Shown: in pieces, positions 61,737 through 64,000 of the stretch | How the letters are laid out: every line of letters begins with the position of its first letter | How positions within the stretch are numbered: position 1 is the first letter of the stretch | From: JACVRN01 sp963715565 | GTDB lineage: Bacteria; Acidobacteriota; Blastocatellia; Pyrinomonadales; Pyrinomonadaceae | Length of the DNA stretch: 64,000 nucleotides | Assembly: GCA_963715565.1 (NCBI GenBank) | Contig: OY970256.1 | Location: forward strand, 5,766,001 to 5,830,000 | Direction of reading: 5' to 3' | Position numbers and translations under genes: made by a program | The notes under the pieces: generated by a model | The model's input: the letters and a program-made list of their open reading frames with translations, nothing else | Told to the model about the DNA's origin: nothing | Databases searched by the model: none

Positions 61737-62298
61737 ATTTCGCGCGCTCGATGTAGCGTCCTTCGCGCGGGTCGACGCGGATACGGTCGCCTTCGTTGAC
61801 GAAGGGCGGCACTTGAACGGTGACGCCGTTTTCCAGCGTCGCGGGCTTGTTGACGTTCGAGACGGTCGCGCCCTTCAGGGAAGGCTCGGTCTGCGTCACC
61901 AACAGCTCCATAGAAGGCGGCAGCTCGACGCCGATGGGCGCGCCCTCGTAAAACTCCGCCTGAATCTTCACGCCCGGCGTGAGCCAGTCGGCGGCGTCGC
62001 CCAAATCTTCGGACGTCAAGCCAACCTGCTCGTAGTTTTCCGTGTTCATGAAATGATGCTGCGAGCCGTCGGAATAGAGATACTCCATCTCGTGCTGTTC
62101 GAGCGAGGCGCGCTCGACCGTGTCGGCGGAGCGGAAGCGATGCTCAAAGCTGGAGCCGGTGCGAATGTTGCGCAGCTTGGTCTGGACCATCGCGCGCAGG
62201 TTTCCGGGTGTGTGATGACGAAACTCTATAACCTTGCAGGGCTGGCCCTCGAAGACTATGACCATGCCGCGTCGAATCTGAGTAGCTGGTATTGCCAT
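61735..62298 (-). CDS. efp: elongation factor P with Asn at the modification site
   Basis: 187 residues from the ATG at 62298; longer frames lack homology. EF-P relieves ribosome stalling at proline runs. The N-terminal KOW domain (IPATQIRRGMVIVFEGQPCKVIEF), the middle OB domain (MEYLYSDGSQHHFMN) and the C-terminal domain (KPATLENGVTVQVPPFV) are complete. The loop that normally carries a modified Lys or Arg reads HHTPGNLRA, so the tip residue is Asn33. Lys-type or Arg-type modification enzymes would have no substrate here. Confidence 0.95.
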   Translation of the reverse strand: MAIPATQIRRGMVIVFEGQPCKVIEFRHHTPGNLRAMVQTKLRNIRTGSSFEHRFRSADTVERASLEQHEMEYLYSDGSQHHFMNTENYEQVGLTSEDLGDAADWLTPGVKIQAEFYEGAPIGVELPPSMELLVTQTEPSLKGATVSNVNKPATLENGVTVQVPPFVNEGDRIRVDPREGRYIERAK

Positions 62299-62517
62299 AA
62301 AAGAAATCAATTCTCCGTGTCGAATAGGTTTTCGTTTTGCAGCAAAAGAGCGCCTGTACGCATAGAGAAAAACGCGGCCTTCACTGCAAACCACGTAGTC
62401 TAACGGGCAGCGCGCGTTTTTGTCCAGCGAGCCGCCCGAATAGTCGTGCCTGATAGTGCTTTGCCTAAAATGAGAAAGACGGGCCGACCGGCGGGTAGCC
62501 CGCCAGCTACATGACCA

Positions 62518-62796
62518 CTACTTTCGGGAGCGCCCGCGTTTCGCCGCGCCTTTCTTGCCCGTGTCTTCTCCAGCCTCGCTCGCGTCCTCAACGGAGTCGA
62601 GCTTGAAAAAGACGCTCAGCGTGACCTGATACTGCAAGCGGTTCTGCTGCAAGCCGCCGCGCATTTCCTTGACGACGAACCAAGAGAGGTTATGAAGCGT
62701 CCTGCGCGCGCGCGCGACCGCGACCTCGATGGCGTGGCTGAAACTCTGTTCGGATGTGCCGACAATCTCGACACCCTTAAAAACGCTGTCACTCAT
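62518..62796 (-). CDS. dodecin family protein with basic tail
   Basis: 92 residues. Dodecins form 12-subunit shells that bind flavins or CoA. The core VFKGVEIVGTSEQSFSHAIEVAVARARRTLHNLSWFVVKE-type sequence followed by YQVTLSVFFKLD has the conserved Trp (in LSWFVV) and Gln (in LQYQVT) of the flavin site. About 25 extra residues at the C-terminus are acidic then Lys/Arg-rich. It lies upstream of efp on the same strand with a short gap containing a GGCGGG-CTA-CCCGCC hairpin. Confidence 0.88.
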   Translation of the reverse strand: MSDSVFKGVEIVGTSEQSFSHAIEVAVARARRTLHNLSWFVVKEMRGGLQQNRLQYQVTLSVFFKLDSVEDASEAGEDTGKKGAAKRGRSRK

Positions 62797-63131
62797 CAGT
62801 GTCTCCTTAATAAATCAATGCGGGCTAGGATCAAAAAGAGCAGGCCCGTTCATGCTCATCTTAAAAGCATGAATGGACGTCAAACAATTGTGGACCGTGA
62901 TTGGTTGAAAGCGGCAGCGACGCTAACATGTGGCCTGCGAGAGTGTCAAGAATTTGGATGGATGAACGAGGGTTTGTAAAACCTTAAAGAGCGAACCTGC
63001 CTCGCGCCTTGCGGACCACATCGGAGGGATTTGATGTCTGGTCCGGCGTCTGGCTGATTCGCTCTTTTCGGAGGAGCCCACCTGTCCCTATGGCTAAACG
63101 TCCAGGTGTTCCCAAAGTTCCAGATAATTTG
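62797..63131. other. intergenic stretch without a supported gene
   Basis: 335 bases between two minus-strand genes. A small TTCATGCT/AGCATGAA hairpin lies at about 62849-62873. Nothing else is convincing. Confidence 0.4.
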
Positions 63132-63863
63132 TCAGGCGGCGCGTGCGCGCCAGAACTTGCGCTGATGCGAAATTCTCTCCAACCACTCCTGCGCTTCCTT
63201 GTAGCGCGGGAAGCGCTGCTCCTCTGCGCGAAAGGCGTTGGTGTGATAATAGCGGCGACCGTCAATCAGGCGCGCAGGGTGTTTGATGTGCAACATCTCG
63301 TGAAAGAGAATGTATTCGACAAACCACTGTGGCACGTCGCGCGCATCCAGAGTTTTACTAATCACGATGGTCTCGTGCACGGAGTCATGATGACCAAGAA
63401 TGCGGCGCGTGCGACGCTGCGACCAGGTGAGCGTGGGCTTTTCCAACTGGTTGTCGAAGTAGAGACGGTTCAGGCGCTCGAACATCTTGTCCAGATCGTA
63501 GACGTGGCCCGCAGAGGTTGAGACCATCTTGCGACCGCGACGACGGCGCGCGATGTCGGATGCGCGCAAGACCTGCGGCGAATAGGCGTAAGCCCTGTAG
63601 ACGCGCTCGTGAACTTCGGGCACGCGTTTCGAGAGCAGCTTGGCGACGAGCGTAAAGGCTACGGCGCGCAGCACGTTTTCGGGCGCGTCCTTGCAGATGT
63701 CCGAGAGCCGCACGTAGACGCGGCCCGAGCGCAGCCGTATCGTGTGATGAAGCCCCGCGTAAGGATAAAACCGGACCTCTATCTCGGGCACGGGACGGTG
63801 GCCGCCTAATTGACGAAAGGCGTCCGCGAAAAACGTCTGAAGATACTTCTGCGACTCTGCCAT
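63132..63863 (-). CDS. SprT-like zinc metallopeptidase
   Basis: 243 residues. The HExxH motif is HEMLH (about 188-192) in YILFHEMLHIKHP, followed by a third likely ligand in the YYHTNAFRAEEQRFP segment. Upstream, LYFDNQLEKPTLTWSQRRTRRILGHHD is the substrate-side strand pair of SprT/WLM-type proteins. Full-length SprT carries a C-terminal zinc ribbon; none is present. The first 100 residues resemble a small partner domain. Substrate unknown. Confidence 0.8.
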   Translation of the reverse strand: MAESQKYLQTFFADAFRQLGGHRPVPEIEVRFYPYAGLHHTIRLRSGRVYVRLSDICKDAPENVLRAVAFTLVAKLLSKRVPEVHERVYRAYAYSPQVLRASDIARRRRGRKMVSTSAGHVYDLDKMFERLNRLYFDNQLEKPTLTWSQRRTRRILGHHDSVHETIVISKTLDARDVPQWFVEYILFHEMLHIKHPARLIDGRRYYHTNAFRAEEQRFPRYKEAQEWLERISHQRKFWRARAA

Positions 63864-64000
63864 AAACCCTGTTTGATGAAGCCCGCGCGGCGCGGGACTC
63901 CAGCATGCTCTACGAAGGATGAAATTCCTGACGCAGGCTTCGACCTCTTTGAGAGAGGCCCGAGCCCCTGTTTTTGTAAATCCTGCGAATCGAACCCCGG

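Noticed and set aside
63009..63521. 170-codon plus-strand frame opposite the SprT-like gene
   Set aside because: The minus-strand frame has the HEMLH zinc motif and family sequence; the plus frame is its shadow.
63960..64000. A TTCGATTC-like sequence on the minus strand at the window end, possible tRNA or tmRNA T-arm
   Set aside because: The five bases on each side of the loop do not pair, and no acceptor or anticodon arm can be seen, so no RNA gene is called.

Overview
This is a chromosome segment from a Gram-negative-type bacterium. The most likely source is an Acidobacteriota member of the Blastocatellia kind. That placement is an inference from the split nuo operon without an NADH-oxidising module, the LPS genes (kdtA, lpxK), the DUF1385, caspase-like and PA-IL-like proteins, the Tyr/Gly-rich secreted proteins and the G+C-rich body. 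No rRNA is present, and one tRNA gene (tRNA-Phe) was found.

Layout. 1-9.0 kb is a visibly more A+T-rich defence island: a type III-B (Cmr) CRISPR locus, cut by the left edge inside cas10/cmr2. It continues cmr3-cmr1-cmr4-cmr5-cmr6, then a DUF1874-family ring-nuclease candidate (Crn2/AcrIII-1 family), a two-helix membrane protein with a CARF-like domain, a Cas_NE0113/SSO2081-like CARF protein with a broken start region, and a short array of three 36-bp repeats. No cas1, cas2 or cas6 is in view. A BrnT/BrnA-like toxin-antitoxin pair with a nonsense-interrupted toxin follows. 10-20.7 kb holds small secreted proteins (two share a Tyr/Gly-rich C-terminal motif), a DedA protein, tRNA-Phe, a receiver-like protein, a fused dehydrogenase/oxidoreductase and a DnaC-like ATPase. 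20.8-25.9 kb has carB, mogA/moaB, nuoA and nuoB. 26-36.4 kb, mostly on the minus strand, holds a caspase-like protein, an unknown TPR/zinc-ribbon gene pair, a histidine phosphatase, prfA, a Uma2 nuclease, a DUF1385 protein and rpmE, then a secreted alpha/beta hydrolase on the plus strand. 36.8-50 kb carries nuoC-D-H-I-J-K-L-M-N with three unrelated genes inserted. 50-55.4 kb has a Cys/Arg-rich secreted peptide, a glycosyltransferase, a radical SAM protein and the membrane part of ATP synthase (atpZ-atpI-like-atpB-atpE). 55.9-64 kb has a PA-IL-like protein, a Ser/Thr kinase, and on the minus strand lpxK, kdtA, efp, a dodecin and a metallopeptidase.

The most unusual structure is intergenic. At least sixteen gene junctions carry long inverted repeats whose arms are tandem 7-bp units. 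Eight unrelated unit sequences are used (families A to H), yet all keep the 7-bp period. Many fill the whole gap from one stop codon to the next start codon, even inside the nuo operon, and several supply the stop codon or last residues of the gene. A second class of larger nested palindromes (GCTCCGTAGGAGC or GCCCCTGACGGGGC types) lies at 18.4, 19.9, 36.5 and 51.7 kb.

Working together: the Cmr complex would cut target RNA and make cyclic oligoadenylate, which the membrane CARF protein would sense and the ring nucleases would remove. NuoABCDHIJKLMN would form a proton-pumping complex fed by a donor other than NADH, or by NuoEFG encoded elsewhere, with the nearby Fo genes using the ion gradient.
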